Position numbers and translations under genes: made by a program. A DNA stretch of 39,293 nucleotides. Origin: Candidatus Borkfalkia faecavium. Lineage in GTDB: Bacteria > Bacillota > Clostridia > Christensenellales > Borkfalkiaceae. This document shows, in pieces, positions 29,621 to 37,586 of this stretch. The notes beneath the pieces are model-generated. The model was not told the DNA's origin, ran no database searches, and saw nothing but the letters and a program-made list of their open reading frames with translations. Where the stretch lies: NCBI GenBank assembly GCA_019114755.1, contig DXEW01000026.1, forward strand, positions 1-39,293. The letters are read 5' to 3'. How positions within the stretch are numbered: the first letter of the stretch is position 1; each line of letters begins with the position of its first letter.

Positions 29621-31525
29621 ATGAAAGTACAGTCGCAGATCCCCGTCAAGGCGTATACGGCGGCGGGATTCATGCAAAAGTATCAGAAGCGGGTGCGGGA
29701 AACCGTCATCCCGTACCAATACAGCGTGCTGTGGGACAGGGCGCCGGATACCGAAAAGAGCCACGTCGCCGCCAACTTTATCAACGCCGCCAAGGCGCTG
29801 CGCGGCGAAGACGTAGGCGACGGTTTTTACGGCATGGTGTTCCAGGACAGCGACGCGGCGAAATGGCTGGAAGCGGCGGCATACGCCCTCATGGCCGAGC
29901 GTGACGAAAAGCTGGAGGCGGAGGCGGACGAACTGATCGCCCTCGTCGCCGCCGCGCAGGATACAGACGGGTACCTCGATACCTACTTCACCATCAAAGA
30001 TAAAGACAAGCGCTGGACCAACCTGCTGGAAGCGCACGAGCTGTACTGCGCCGGGCACATGATCGAGGCGGCGTGCGCCTATTTTGAAGCCACGGGCAAG
30101 CGCAAACTGCTGGATGCGGCGATCAAAAACGCCGAATGCATTTACCGCCGCTTCGTCACGGAGGGCGCGCCCGGCTGCCCCGGCCATCCCGAGGTCGAGC
30201 TCGCCCTGCTCAAGCTGTACCGCCTGACGGGCGACGAAAGATTTTTGCGCCTTTCCGAGCGCTTTATCGACGAGCGCGGCGTCGATCCCGCCTTCTACGA
30301 AAAGGAAGCAAAAAAGCGCAGCTGGTCGGTTTGGAACAGTGACCCGTGGGACAACGACTACCGCCAAAGCTCCAAACCCGTCCGGCAGCAGTCGGAGGCG
30401 GTGGGCCACGCCGTGCGCGCCGTCTACCTGTATACGGCGATGGCAGACCTCGCCTCGGAGACGGGCGATAAGGCCCTGCTTGCCGCCTGCCGCCGCCTGT
30501 GGGAAGACATCGTGCAGAAAAAGATGTATATCACCGGCGGCATCGGCTCCACCGTGCAGGGGGAAGCGTTCACCGTCGCCTACGATCTGCCGCCCGACAC
30601 CGCCTATTCGGAGACGTGTGCCGCCATCGGCCTCTTGTTTTTCGGCAGCAGGATGCTGGAAAACGAGGTGAAGGGCGAGTATGCCGACGTGATGGAGCTC
30701 GCCTTCTACAATACCGTGCTCGCGGGCATGCAGCTGGACGGCAAGCGCTTCTTCTACGTCAACCCGCTGGAGGCGGACCCCGGCATTTCGGGCGTGGCAT
30801 GCACCCATCGGCACGACCTGCCCGTGCGCCCCAAATGGTACGCCTGCGCCTGCTGCCCGCCCAACGCGGCGCGGCTGATCGGCTCCATCGGGCAGTACGC
30901 CTACGGCGAAAATGAAGATACCGCCTATTGCCACCTGTTCGCGGCAGGGAAGGTGCAATTCGGCAACGGCATGCAGCTGGAATGCCGTACGCAGTATCCC
31001 TATGGCATGGAGGTAGAATATTCCATAAAGGGAAAGGGCAGGCTGGCTGTGCGCATCCCCGGCTGGAGTGAACAGTATTCGCTGCGCGTGAACGGGCAAG
31101 ACTATGCACAGCCCCCCCAGAGCGGGTATGTGTATATCGATGTCTGCGGGCAGGCGCAGGTGCGGCTGGTACTGGACGGCACCCCCGCCTTCGTGCGGGC
31201 GAGCAGCCGTGTGCCCCGCCTGGCGGGGATGACGGCGCTGATGCGCGGCCCGCTGGTATATTGCTTTGAAGAAAAAGACAACGGCTGCGTGCGCGCACTG
31301 CGCATAGACCGCAGCGTGCCGCCCGATGTGGGCGAGTTCGACGCCTCTCTCCTCGGCGGCATCGTGCCCATCCGCGTGCAGGCGGTGCGGATGCAGGACT
31401 GCGAGTCTCTGTACGCGCGCGGGGAAGAAACATGCGAGCCCTGCACTGCCACGGCCGTCCCGTACTATACCTGGGCCAACCGCGGCGAAAACGAGATGCG
31501 CGTGTGGATGAACGTGTACAGGTGA
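29621..31525 (+). CDS. GH127 beta-L-arabinofuranosidase
   Basis: A 634-residue glycoside hydrolase family 127 protein, without signal peptide and hence cytosolic. The (alpha/alpha)6 barrel runs to about residue 430, followed by beta domains. Key residues of the Bifidobacterium HypBA1 enzyme can be placed: Glu315 in GEAFT (acid/base), Glu331-Thr-Cys333 in AYSETCAAIG, and Cys411-Cys412 in CACCPPN, giving the Cys3-Glu zinc site with Cys411 as nucleophile; the spacing of 16 between the two Glu is the same. It would release L-arabinofuranose from plant hydroxyproline-rich glycoproteins or arabinans. I start at ATG 29621 (AAGGAG, 7-nt spacing), because the earlier frame start lies in the promoter. 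No transporter is adjacent. Confidence 0.93.
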   Translation: MKVQSQIPVKAYTAAGFMQKYQKRVRETVIPYQYSVLWDRAPDTEKSHVAANFINAAKALRGEDVGDGFYGMVFQDSDAAKWLEAAAYALMAERDEKLEAEADELIALVAAAQDTDGYLDTYFTIKDKDKRWTNLLEAHELYCAGHMIEAACAYFEATGKRKLLDAAIKNAECIYRRFVTEGAPGCPGHPEVELALLKLYRLTGDERFLRLSERFIDERGVDPAFYEKEAKKRSWSVWNSDPWDNDYRQSSKPVRQQSEAVGHAVRAVYLYTAMADLASETGDKALLAACRRLWEDIVQKKMYITGGIGSTVQGEAFTVAYDLPPDTAYSETCAAIGLLFFGSRMLENEVKGEYADVMELAFYNTVLAGMQLDGKRFFYVNPLEADPGISGVACTHRHDLPVRPKWYACACCPPNAARLIGSIGQYAYGENEDTAYCHLFAAGKVQFGNGMQLECRTQYPYGMEVEYSIKGKGRLAVRIPGWSEQYSLRVNGQDYAQPPQSGYVYIDVCGQAQVRLVLDGTPAFVRASSRVPRLAGMTALMRGPLVYCFEEKDNGCVRALRIDRSVPPDVGEFDASLLGGIVPIRVQAVRMQDCESLYARGEETCEPCTATAVPYYTWANRGENEMRVWMNVYR

Positions 31526-31566
31526 GCATGCGTGACGCGCACCGAAGGCTTTCTTTTTGAATGGTA

Positions 31567-31653
31567 AATGTAGAATGTAGAATTTCGGAAGGGAAAATAT
31601 TTTTATTGCATCCTTAATTTTACATTTTACATTTTACACTTTACATTTTACAT
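31567..31653. mobile_element. Hairpin of AATGTAG / TTTACAT repeats (MITE-like or repeat element)
   Basis: AATGTAGAATGTAGAATT (31567-31584) can pair with AATTTTACATTTTACATT (31616-31633): 18 bp with two G-U pairs. The right side is a tandem array of five 7-mers TTTACAT (31619-31653, the third TTTACAC). The left side has two AATGTAG units. No gene is inside. It has the look of a small non-autonomous element or a slipped repeat. Confidence 0.5.
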
Positions 31654-31661
31654 TTTCAGGG

Positions 31662-31740
31662 CCTCGTTCGACTTCGCGGCTCGTGTCCCGCTCGCCGCTC
31701 CGCTCAGGGTGACAGGTGGCGCCGCTTGCGGCGGCCTTGC
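31662..31740. repeat. Dispersed-repeat-like sequence ending in CTCAGGGTGACA
   Basis: The segment CTCGTTCGACTTCGCGGCTC through CGCTCCGCTCAGGGTGACAG is of the TTCGACT...GCTCAGGGTGACA type that I know as a common dispersed intergenic repeat in clostridial and Bacteroidota genomes. No second copy exists in this window, so repetitiveness is not shown here. Confidence 0.4.
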
Positions 31741-31758
31741 GGCGGGCCTTCAAAATCG

Positions 31759-31787
31759 GTTGACAAATGCGGCGGCGCATGCTATAC
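31759..31787 (+). promoter_or_regulatory. Promoter of the T-box-trpBA unit
   Basis: Perfect TTGACA (31759-31764), 17-bp spacer, TATACT (31782-31787), directly before the T-box leader. Confidence 0.88.
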
Positions 31788-31809
31788 TGTTTTCCGATAT
31801 ATATAAACC

Positions 31810-32098
31810 GTTGATGCGGAGATAACGGCGATCATGCCTTTACAGAGAGCCCGCGCTGCTGAGAGTCGGGTAAGAGACAAGTCGTCAAATGGACCGCGGA
31901 GGGTGCAGTCAAATGCGCGGCGGGTGCAGCAAATGCGCCGCCCGGCGCAGAGTATTCTGCAACGTGCCGGCATACGTCAGTTGCCGCAGGGGTTTCCCCG
32001 CAGAGCGCACGGCATCGCCGTGAACACAAGGTGGCACCGCGGATAATTTCGTATTATTCGTCCTTGGCAGAGCTTTCCGCCTGCCGAGGGCTTTTTTT
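31810..32098 (+). ncRNA. Tryptophan T-box leader with terminator
   Basis: The leader between the promoter and trpB has the T-box plan. Stem I has the conserved ACAGAGAGCCCGC...GAGAGTCGGGTAAGAGAC region (31842-31879), and the specifier TGG (31890-31892) is followed by ACC as usual, indicating tRNA-Trp. The T-box bulge sequence AACACAAGGTGGCACCGCGG lies at 32023-32042, followed by CGTCC. The competing terminator is CCTTGGCAG (32062-32070) / CTGCCGAGG (32081-32089), then C and seven T. Uncharged tRNA-Trp should favour antitermination and expression of trpB-trpA. Confidence 0.92.
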
Positions 32099-32163
32099 GT
32101 GCCCTTGCGGGCAAGGCGCGGAGGCGCAGGTAAAAAGCGGAGAAAAGCAAAAGGAGAGAGCAA

Positions 32164-33354
32164 ATGACGAATCCGAACGGGCGCTTCGGCATCCACGGCG
32201 GGCAGTATGTGCCCGAGGGGCTGATGAACGCCGTCAACGAACTGGAACGGGCGTACGATTTTTACAAGCAGGACGCCGCCTTCAACGCGGAGCTTTCCGC
32301 GCTTTTGAACGACTACGCGGGCAGGCCTTCGCGCCTGTACTATGCCGCCAAGATGACGCAGGACCTCGGCGGGGCGAAGATCTATTTGAAGCGCGAAGAC
32401 CTCAACCACACGGGCGCGCACAAGATCAACAACGTGCTGGGGCAGGCGCTACTCGCCAAGCGCATGGGCAAGACCCGCCTCATCGCCGAAACGGGCGCGG
32501 GGCAGCACGGCGTGGCCACTGCCACGGCCGCGGCGCTGATGGGCATGGAGTGCGTCGTGTTCATGGGGGAAGAAGACACCAAGCGCCAGGCGCTCAACGT
32601 CTACCGCATGCGCCTTTTGGGCGCGGAGGTGGTCGCCGTCAAGTCGGGCACAGCTACCCTCAAAGACGCCGTCTCTGCGGCGATGCGCGAATGGGCATCC
32701 CGCCTGTCGGATACCCATTACTGCCTCGGTTCGGTGATGGGCCCGCATCCCTTCCCCACCATCGTGCGCGATTTTCAGGCGGTCATCTCCAAAGAGATCA
32801 AGCAGCAGATGCTGCAAAAGGAAGGCCGCCTGCCCGATGCCGTCGTCGCCTGCGTGGGCGGCGGTTCCAACGCCATCGGCAGCTTCTATCATTTTATCAA
32901 AGACAAGGGCGTGCGCCTCATCGGCTGCGAGGCGGCGGGCCGCGGGGTAGACACCTTTGAAACGGCCGCCACCATCGCCACGGGCAAGCTCGGCATCTTC
33001 CACGGCATGAAGTCCTACTTCTGCCAGGACGACCAGGGGCAGATCGCGCCCGTGTACTCCATTTCTGCCGGGCTCGACTACCCCGGCGTCGGCCCCGAGC
33101 ACGCCTGGCTGCACGATACGGGCAGGGCGGAATACGTCCCCGTCACCGACGGCGAGGCGGTAGACGCCTTCGAATACCTGGCGCGCACCGAGGGCATCAT
33201 TCCCGCCATCGAATCGGCGCACGCCGTCGCCTACGCCAAAAAGCTCGCCCCGCAGCTGGGGAAGGACAAAATTATCGTCATCACCGTCTCGGGCAGGGGA
33301 GATAAAGACTGCGCCGCCATCGCGCGGTACAGGGGGGAGGAGATCTATGAATAA
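32164..33354 (+). CDS. trpB: Tryptophan synthase beta chain
   Basis: A 396-residue PLP enzyme joining indole and L-serine to L-tryptophan. The PLP Lys87 is in HTGAHKINN, the catalytic ETGAGQHG motif follows (with the Glu that interacts with indole), and the phosphate-binding loop [11 protein letters not shown] is near residue 234. It is of the canonical TrpB1 type (residues such as [13 protein letters not shown] at the N-terminus), not the TrpB2 type. AAAGGAGAGAG precedes the ATG. It overlaps trpA by 8 bases and is under the Trp T-box. No trpE, D, C or F genes lie nearby, so the cell may depend on imported indole or make the precursor elsewhere. Confidence 0.97.
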   Translation: MTNPNGRFGIHGGQYVPEGLMNAVNELERAYDFYKQDAAFNAELSALLNDYAGRPSRLYYAAKMTQDLGGAKIYLKREDLNHTGAHKINNVLGQALLAKRMGKTRLIAETGAGQHGVATATAAALMGMECVVFMGEEDTKRQALNVYRMRLLGAEVVAVKSGTATLKDAVSAAMREWASRLSDTHYCLGSVMGPHPFPTIVRDFQAVISKEIKQQMLQKEGRLPDAVVACVGGGSNAIGSFYHFIKDKGVRLIGCEAAGRGVDTFETAATIATGKLGIFHGMKSYFCQDDQGQIAPVYSISAGLDYPGVGPEHAWLHDTGRAEYVPVTDGEAVDAFEYLARTEGIIPAIESAHAVAYAKKLAPQLGKDKIIVITVSGRGDKDCAAIARYRGEEIYE

Positions 33355-34096
33355 TTTGGCAGCCGCCTTTGCGGGCGGCAAGGCGTTCATCGCCTTCATC
33401 ATCTGCGGCGACCCCGACCTGGAAACGAGTGCCGCCTGCGTCCGCGCAGCGGCGGAAAACGGGGCGGACATCATCGAACTGGGCGTCCCCTTTTCCGACC
33501 CCACCTCGGAAGGGCCGGAAGTGCAGAGCGCCAACGTACGCGCCCTGCGCGGCGGCGTCACGGTGGATCAAATTTTTGCCATGTTGAAGAACTTACGGGC
33601 GGAAGTTGCGGCGCCCTTCGTGCTGCGCGCCTATGCCAACGTCGTCTTTTCTTACGGCATCGAGCGCTTTGCCGCCGCCTGCGCCGAGGCGGGCGTTTTG
33701 GGGCTTGTGCTCACCGACGTTCCCTTTGAAGAGAAGGAAGAGTTCGCCGCGCCCTGCCGCGCCTGCGGCGTCAGCCTCATTTCCGTGGTCACGCCCGCAT
33801 CCCGCGGCCGCATCGGCAGGATCGCGCGCGAGGCGGAAGGTTTTTTGTACGCCGCTGCGGGCAGGGGAGAAGAGGGCGGCCTCTCGTCCGTCATCGAAGA
33901 GGCGAAAAAGGTCTGCCCCGTGCCCTGCGTCGTGTGGGCAGACATCGCCGCGCCCGCGGGGGCGAAGGCGCTGTGCGGGGCGGAAGACGGCATCGCCGCC
34001 GATACGCAGCCGGTGCGCATCGCCGCCAAATACGGCAAACAGGCGCCCGCGCACATCGGCGCCTTTGTAAAAGAGATCAAAGCAGCCCTGCGCTGA
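33347..34096 (+). CDS. trpA: Tryptophan synthase alpha chain homologue with degenerate phosphate site
   Basis: A 249-residue TrpA-family (beta/alpha)8 protein, translationally coupled to trpB. Well conserved: N-terminal half, catalytic Glu44 in [15 protein letters not shown] with Glu55 in place of the Asp60 of E. coli (common in clostridial TrpA), Tyr96 in AYANVVF, and Tyr168. Degenerate: loop 6, normally GVTG followed by an acidic or basic stretch, is replaced by [10 protein letters not shown] (169-178). The first phosphate motif GFGIS is WADIA (Asp199 for Gly213), and the second GSA is DTQ (Asp219 for Gly234, Thr220 for Ser235). There is no stop or frameshift. Indoleglycerol-phosphate cleavage is therefore doubtful; a role as structural or allosteric partner of TrpB is more likely. 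Confidence 0.9.
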   Translation: MNNLAAAFAGGKAFIAFIICGDPDLETSAACVRAAAENGADIIELGVPFSDPTSEGPEVQSANVRALRGGVTVDQIFAMLKNLRAEVAAPFVLRAYANVVFSYGIERFAAACAEAGVLGLVLTDVPFEEKEEFAAPCRACGVSLISVVTPASRGRIGRIAREAEGFLYAAAGRGEEGGLSSVIEEAKKVCPVPCVVWADIAAPAGAKALCGAEDGIAADTQPVRIAAKYGKQAPAHIGAFVKEIKAALR

Positions 34097-34108
34097 GGCG
34101 GGGCGCTC

Positions 34109-34137
34109 CGCCGCGGCAATTTTGCCGCGGCGTTTTT
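34109..34137 (+). terminator. Terminator after trpBA
   Basis: Stem CGCCGCGGCAA (34109-34119) / TTGCCGCGGCG (34122-34132), effectively a 9-10 bp stem with a small loop, then TTTTT (34133-34137). Confidence 0.9.
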
Positions 34138-34162
34138 GCGCTCTGCGCGGCGGGAGGCTTTT

Positions 34163-34281
34163 GCGTTTACGGCATATCCTTTCGTTGAACAGGGGGTGCC
34201 GTCTTGCGAAGTTGAAAGGTATCGGCGCGTTTACGGCGTTTCTTTCGTTATAGACGGGTGTATTCTTGCGAATTGTAAAAG
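34163..34281. repeat. Imperfect 55-bp direct repeat in the trpA-activase gap
   Basis: The units at 34163-34218 and 34227-34281 share GCGTTTACGGC, TTTCGTT, GGGGTGxxxTCTTGCGAA-like and a final A-rich AAAG, and start and end at matching points. The trpA-activase gap (34097-34658) is 562 bases in all and codes for no supported protein. Confidence 0.6.
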
Positions 34282-34393
34282 CCTTGCCGCCTTTTTCCGC
34301 CGAAGGCGCGCAAAAGGCGCCTTTCAGGGCGGGCCCGGATTACTTTGATTTGGTTAAGCACAAAGAACAGATCTGATTTTTATGGCAGATCGG

Positions 34394-34422
34394 CAGCCGC
34401 CCCCTTGCGGGGCGGCTGTTTT
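34394..34422 (+). terminator. Orphan hairpin terminator in the trpA-activase gap
   Basis: Perfect 10-bp stem CAGCCGCCCC (34394-34403) / GGGGCGGCTG (34409-34418), loop CTTGC, then TTTT. The trpBA terminator lies 260 bases before it and no gene lies between, so it may end a small RNA starting in this gap, though I cannot find a clear promoter for one. Confidence 0.6.
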
Positions 34423-34572
34423 CGCGCCCTCTTCTTTTTTTATAGGGAAGGGGCGGTTTGCCCACATTTTGCTTTCCATACACCGCGGCGCGCCAATGTG
34501 CGGCGAATGTGAAGTTTTCGCGAAAAATTTGCAAAGGGGCGGCGTTTGCCGCAATTTACCCGCCCGCGCTCC

Positions 34573-34601
34573 TTGTCAATTTTCGCGTTTTGTGTTATAA
34601 T
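34573..34601 (+). promoter_or_regulatory. Promoter of the dehydratase-activase operon
   Basis: TTGTCA (34573-34578), 17-bp spacer, perfect TATAAT (34596-34601), 57 bases before the ATG. It rules out the much longer reading frame that would begin upstream. Confidence 0.85.
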
Positions 34602-34658
34602 ACACAAAAAAGGAACCGGTCGGTTTTTTTCGTTCTACCATTCAGAAAGGTGCGTTCA

Positions 34659-37586
34659 ATGGCAAAGTTCATGGGCATCGACGTCGGCTCTACGACGGTC
34701 AAAGTCTGCGTCCTCTCCGAGGCGCTTGAAATTTTATACACCAGCTACGAGCGGCACTTCGCGCGCGTTAAAGAGTGCGTGCTGGGGCAGCTTTCTGTCG
34801 TCGCCGAAAAGTTCGGCGGCAGCTTCCATGTCTGCATCACGGGTTCGGCGGGCCTGGGCCTTGCCGAGCGCAGCGGCATCCCCTTCGTGCAGGAAGTGCA
34901 GGCGGCGTTCACCGCCATCCGCAAATATTACCCCGACGCCGACGCCGCCGTCGAGCTGGGCGGCGAAGACGCCAAGATCATCTTCATCACCGGCGGCACC
35001 GAGCAGCGCATGAACGGCAGCTGCGCGGGCGGCACGGGCGCCTTCATCGACCAGATGGCGACCCTTTTGAACATCACCGCGGGGGAGATGGACGAACTCT
35101 CGCTCAAGGCGGAAAAGGTGTACCCCATCGCCTCCCGCTGCGGCGTGTTCGCCAAGTCGGATATCCAGCCGCTGCTCAACCAGGGCGCGAAGAAGGAAGA
35201 CATCTCTGCCAGCATCTTTCAGGCGGTGGTGGATCAGACGGTGGCGGGGCTGGCGCAGGGCAGGCGCATCAAGGGCAAGGTGCTGTTTTTGGGCGGCCCG
35301 CTGTACTTTCTGCAGGGCCTGCGCAAGGCGTTCAAAGATACGCTGCATTTAGACGACGCCCACGCCGTCTTCCCCGAGAACGCCCCCTCCTTCATGGCCA
35401 TCGGCGCGGCGCTGTACGCGCAGAATACCGACGAAATGCCCTTGGAAGAGATCGTATCCCGCATCCGAAGCGCCAAGGGCAGCGACGACATCGTCACCGG
35501 CGAACCGCTGTTCAAGGACAGGGAAGAATACGACGCCTTCGTCGCCCGCCACAAGGCCAGCGACCTCGCCTTTGAAGACATCAAGACGTATGCGGGCGAC
35601 GCTTACCTCGGCATCGACAGCGGTTCTACCACCACCAAGCTGGTGCTCATCACGCCCGACTGCAAATTATTGTATCAGCACTACCAGTCCAACAACGGCC
35701 AGCCGCTCGACATCGTGCTCGAGCGCCTGCGCGAGATCTATGCCCTGGCGGGCGGCCGCATCCGCATCGCGGGGGCGGCGGCCACGGGCTACGGCGAAGA
35801 CCTCATCAAGGCGGCGCTGCGGGCAGACTTCGGCATCGTAGAGACGGTGGCGCACTTCAAGGCTGCGGTGTACTTCAACCCCAAGGTCGATTTCATCATC
35901 GATATCGGCGGGCAGGACATCAAGTGCTTCAAGATCAAAAACGGCGCCATCGACAATATCATGCTCAACGAGGCCTGCTCTTCCGGCTGCGGCTCCTTCA
36001 TCCAGACCTTCGCCAGGGCGATGGGCATGGAGATAGACGAATTTTCCAAGCTCGGCCTGTTCGCCAAGCATCCCGTAGAGCTGGGCAGCCGCTGCACCGT
36101 GTTCATGAATAGCTCTGTTAAGCAGGCGCAGAAGGAGGGCGCGGGCGTGGAGGATATCTCCGCCGGCCTCTCCGCTTCCATCGTCAAAAACGCCATCTAT
36201 AAGGTCATCCGCGCCAAAACGCCGGATGAACTGGGCGAAAACATCCTCGTGCAGGGGGGCACCTTTCTGAACGACGCCGTGCTGCGCTCCTTCGAGATCG
36301 AAACGGGCAAGCAGGTCGTCCGCCCCGGCATCGCGGGGCTGATGGGCGCCTTCGGCGCGGCGCTGTACGCCAAAGAGAATATCCGCGGCGAAAGCACCGT
36401 CCTCACCGAAGCGGAGCTCAAATACTTTACATACACTTCCAAAAGCCGCATCTGCGGCGGGTGCACGTCGCACTGCAACGTCAACGTTATCGGCTTTTCG
36501 GACGGGCGGAAGTTCATCTCCGGCAACAAGTGCGAGCGCGGCGCGGGGCTGAAGCCCCATTCGCAGGCGCTGGACATCTATCACTATAAATATGAACGGC
36601 TGCTGCAAAGTGTGGAAGGCGGCGAAGGCAGGCGGGGCAGGGTAGGCCTGCCGCTGGCGCTCGGCTTTTACGAGCAGCTGCCCTTATGGGCGGGTTTCTT
36701 CGAGGCCTGCGGGTTCACGGTGGTGCTCAGCGAACAGTCTTCGCGGCAGCTGTACTTTCAGGGCCAGCACACCGTCGCCAGCGACACCGTCTGCTACCCC
36801 GCCAAGCTCACCCACGGCCACATCGAAAGTTTGCTGGATAAGGGGGTAGACTTCATCTTCTTCCCCTGCGAAAGCTATAATTTGGACGAGCACGACTCGG
36901 TCAACCACTACAACTGCCCCGTGGTGGCGTATTATCCGGAACTCTTGAAGGCCAACAACGAGCGGCTGGACGAGAAAAACTTCGTCATGCCCTATCTCGA
37001 TCTCAACGACGAAAAGAGCACCATGCGCGCCCTGCATAAGGCCTTAGCGCGCTTCGGCGTATCCCCGTCGCTCATCAGAAAGGGGCTTGCCGCGGGCTTT
37101 TCCCGCCTCAACGCCTATTATGCCGATATCGAGCGCAAGGGCGACGAGATCCGCGCCGAGGCACAGCGGGAGGGCAAACATATCGTGGTGCTGGCGGGGC
37201 GGCCGTACCACATCGACCCCGAGATCAACCACGGCATCGGCAAGCTGCTCACCTCGCTGGGCGTCGCCGTCCTCTCGGAAGACAGCGTCTTCCAAAAGGG
37301 GAAGCAGGTGTGCGTCAACGTGCTCAACCAGTGGACGTACCACGCCCGCCTCTACCGCGCGGCGGAATACGTCTCCGAGCATGCCGATATGGACCTGGTG
37401 CAGCTGGTCTCCTTCGGCTGCGGCATCGACGCCATCACCACCGACGAGGTGCGCGCCATTTTAGAGAGCCGCGGCAAATTATATACCCAGATCAAGATCG
37501 ATGAGATCAACAACCTCGGCGTGGTCAAGATCCGCCTGCGCAGCATGCTCGCCGCCGTCGAGGAACAAAAGAGGCGCGCCCAATGA
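34659..37586 (+). CDS. Acyl-CoA dehydratase activase (BadF/BcrA-type ATPase) with two activase domains and DUF2229-like region
   Basis: A 975-residue protein of the 2-hydroxyacyl-CoA dehydratase activase family (HgdC-like, ASKHA fold). Domain 1 (about 1-250) opens MGIDVGSTTVKVCVLSE and has the [4Fe-4S] cysteines in NGSCAGGTGAF and ASRCGVFAKSD. Domain 2 (about 315-570) repeats this: LGIDSGSTTTKLVLIT, NEACSSGCGSF, GSRCTVFMNSS. The rest (about 580-975) has cysteines CGGCTSHCNVN and a DUF2229-like region. Such proteins use ATP to drive an electron to a dehydratase, but the giant form has no assigned substrate that I know of. I start at ATG 34659 because the promoter lies upstream. In relatives the sequence coded by the next gene is usually part of the same chain; here the stop overlaps the next ATG (ATGA). 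Confidence 0.88.
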   Translation: MAKFMGIDVGSTTVKVCVLSEALEILYTSYERHFARVKECVLGQLSVVAEKFGGSFHVCITGSAGLGLAERSGIPFVQEVQAAFTAIRKYYPDADAAVELGGEDAKIIFITGGTEQRMNGSCAGGTGAFIDQMATLLNITAGEMDELSLKAEKVYPIASRCGVFAKSDIQPLLNQGAKKEDISASIFQAVVDQTVAGLAQGRRIKGKVLFLGGPLYFLQGLRKAFKDTLHLDDAHAVFPENAPSFMAIGAALYAQNTDEMPLEEIVSRIRSAKGSDDIVTGEPLFKDREEYDAFVARHKASDLAFEDIKTYAGDAYLGIDSGSTTTKLVLITPDCKLLYQHYQSNNGQPLDIVLERLREIYALAGGRIRIAGAAATGYGEDLIKAALRADFGIVETVAHFKAAVYFNPKVDFIIDIGGQDIKCFKIKNGAIDNIMLNEACSSGCGSFIQTFARAMGMEIDEFSKLGLFAKHPVELGSRCTVFMNSSVKQAQKEGAGVEDISAGLSASIVKNAIYKVIRAKTPDELGENILVQGGTFLNDAVLRSFEIETGKQVVRPGIAGLMGAFGAALYAKENIRGESTVLTEAELKYFTYTSKSRICGGCTSHCNVNVIGFSDGRKFISGNKCERGAGLKPHSQALDIYHYKYERLLQSVEGGEGRRGRVGLPLALGFYEQLPLWAGFFEACGFTVVLSEQSSRQLYFQGQHTVASDTVCYPAKLTHGHIESLLDKGVDFIFFPCESYNLDEHDSVNHYNCPVVAYYPELLKANNERLDEKNFVMPYLDLNDEKSTMRALHKALARFGVSPSLIRKGLAAGFSRLNAYYADIERKGDEIRAEAQREGKHIVVLAGRPYHIDPEINHGIGKLLTSLGVAVLSEDSVFQKGKQVCVNVLNQWTYHARLYRAAEYVSEHADMDLVQLVSFGCGIDAITTDEVRAILESRGKLYTQIKIDEINNLGVVKIRLRSMLAAVEEQKRRAQ

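Noticed and set aside
29372-31099. Minus-strand 575-residue frame opposite the GH127 gene
   Set aside because: The GH127 residues on the plus strand are all in place; the antisense frame has no recognisable domain.
33347-34096. trpA as a pseudogene
   Set aside because: The frame is intact, coupled to trpB, of normal length less one loop, and the N-terminal half is well conserved; altered function fits better than decay.
34340-34534. Minus-strand 64-residue frame in the trpA-activase gap
   Set aside because: Basic low-complexity sequence crossing a terminator hairpin; no motif.
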